Shown here: one piece after another, positions 63,003-64,000 of the stretch | How positions within the stretch are numbered: position 1 is the first letter of the stretch | How the letters are laid out: each line of letters starts with the position of its first letter | Origin: Closterium sp. NIES-65 | Taxonomy: Eukaryota; Streptophyta; Zygnematophyceae; Desmidiales; Closteriaceae | Assembly: GCA_948144175.1 (NCBI GenBank) | Contig: CANXME010000095.1 | Location: forward strand, 124,001 to 188,000 | DNA length: 64,000 nucleotides | Direction of reading: 5' to 3' | Translations under genes and position numbers: made by a program | Notes under the pieces: generated by a model | Told to the model about the DNA's origin: nothing | The model's input: the letters and a program-made list of their open reading frames with translations, nothing else | Database searches by the model: none

Positions 63003-64000
63003 GAGTCACCAGTGACCTCGACAGGCTCGACTGCGTCTACCTGGGACACACCTGAAGGGGTAGGACCCTGAGGGGGAAGGGGGTCTACCTGGGGGAGATC
63101 TGGTACAAGGAAGAGCGTGGGTGGGGGGAGGGACGGAGTGCGGTAGGGGAAGAGGCGGTAGTAGGGGACCGACTCGTCAAACGTGACGTCCTAGGAGGAC
63201 AGAACACATCGAGAGGTGGGGTGGTAGAACTGCCACCCAGGTGCGTCAGGGGGGAACCCTAGGAAGACGCAAGGAGCAGCACGAGGGGACAGCTTGTCCG
63301 CAGACAAGTCGCGGACAAACGCCCGAGATCCCCAGACCCGGAACGACGACGCATCGCCAACCTTCCCCGTCCACAGCAGGGCTGGGGAGGTCTCCGGCTT
63401 GGAGACCCTGGGGTGGAGGTTGATCTGATGCGCCACGTACCTCACCGCAAACGGCCACAGAAAATGGGGGGCAGCCGCATGCATCATAGACGTACGAGCG
63501 ACGTCCATGACCATGCCAATGCGGCGCTCAGCAATCCCATTTTGCTGCGGGGAGTCCGGAAGCGTGAAGGTCTGACGGATGCCTCGTGTGCGACAGTAGG
63601 CTCTCAGAAGGTCAGAGGAAAACTCTCCGCCTATGTCCGAGTGCAGACGCAGAACTAGGAAAGTCCGAGCCAAAGCTCTGCCTGAGCTGGAGACGAGCTG
63701 CGCGGATCCAGTCGATCAGCACCGCAGTGACATCACCCTTGCTGCGCAAGGGGAAGACTGCGGTGTAACGCGAGTAGTCGTCAACAACGAGCAGGAAGTA
63801 GCGCTCGTGACCCTGTCCACGGACGAGGGCTGGGCCCCACACGTCCATGTGAAGCCTCTGCAACGGGGCCTCTGTCGGAGGGAACTGGGAGGAGTGAGGG
63901 GCAGCACGCTGGCGCCCCTCGACATAGGGGACACAGGCAGGGCTAGGGCCCTGAGAAAGGGGAGGGAGGGACCGGGGGAGACCAGACACAAGAAGACGGG
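63003..64000 (-). pseudogene. integrase of element G (cut by window end)
   Basis: Segments LPPLSQGPSPACVPYVEGRQ, LHMDVWGPALVRGQ, VVDDYSRYTAVFPL, LRLHSDIGGEF, QQNGIAERRIGM and VGDASSFRVWGSRAF are seen on the minus strand. A frameshift lies near 63660, and a CAG-to-TAG stop at 63191-63193 breaks the C-terminal SSQDVTFD motif. The zinc and protease regions are outside the window. Confidence 0.85.

Larger units (their letters stand above)
59785..64000 (-). mobile_element. Ty1/copia element G (3' part; 5' part outside the window)
   Basis: Minus strand. 3' LTR 59785-59912, then RNase H, RT, linker and integrase reading leftward; gag, leader and the 5' LTR are beyond 64000. The LTR matches the 5' LTR of element C closely. 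GCTTC precedes it and should reappear as target duplication outside the window. Confidence 0.9.

Noticed and set aside
37659-63193. UAG read as Gln (alternative genetic code), as in some green algae
   Set aside because: TAG also replaces Trp and Glu, TAA and TGA stops also occur in the same elements, and the EXORDIUM-like and hAT-type genes both end naturally in TAG.

Overview
The window is nuclear DNA of a eukaryote, most likely a green-lineage organism and plausibly a streptophyte alga. Three observations support this: a spliced gene of the plant cell-wall PHI-1/EXORDIUM family, Ty1/copia elements primed by initiator-Met tRNA, and GT-AG introns. A zygnematophyte such as Closterium is only an impression. 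There is no bacterial operon, CRISPR array or rRNA. Almost everything is transposable-element DNA in several layers; the only host-like genes are the EXORDIUM-like gene and an intron-bearing hAT-transposase gene, and both carry disabling changes.

Layout. 1-865 is the 5' end of a minus-strand copia element whose body lies outside the window. 1564-4739 is the hAT-type gene (minus, five exons, one frameshift, one in-frame TAG). 5155-5995 is the 3' end of a Ty3/gypsy element (plus). 6202-18324 is the EXORDIUM-like gene (minus, at least four exons), whose introns carry three different minisatellites. Its largest visible intron also holds a complete copia element, A (8761-16092, target duplication AGTAC). 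20464-20840 is a complete 377-bp LTR miniature element (TRIM-1, duplication GCTGG). About 21870-25463 is a decayed gypsy element, H. 25464-31753 is a 3'-truncated minus-strand copia, B, lying head-to-head with plus-strand copia C (31884-39315); the two form a roughly 13.8-kb imperfect inverted repeat.

From about 39316 to 59784 a different copia family, F, is split by later insertions. Copia D (42152-57113, duplication TTACC) sits in F. Copia E (48232-55461) sits inside D. A 291-bp MITE (50358-50648) sits inside the protease region of E. TRIM-2 (59118-59462, duplication CATCG) sits in the reverse transcriptase of F, and minus-strand copia G (59785 to beyond the window end) cuts F again. The order of insertion can therefore be read from the sequence.

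The A/B/C/D/E/G elements share one plan: short LTRs of 113-135 bp, a primer-binding site like initiator-Met tRNA (not seen in E), a long leader made of tandem repeats, Gag with a polyproline/poly-C tract, a glycine-rich stretch and an unusual Cys/His motif, then protease, integrase, a long Ala/Gly/Pro/Glu repeat linker, reverse transcriptase and RNase H. All are broken by stops and frameshifts, with many CAG-to-TAG changes. The most novel-looking item is the TRIM family: its LTR end and PBS region together look like a tRNA gene, with A-box and B-box motifs spanning the LTR/PBS junction.
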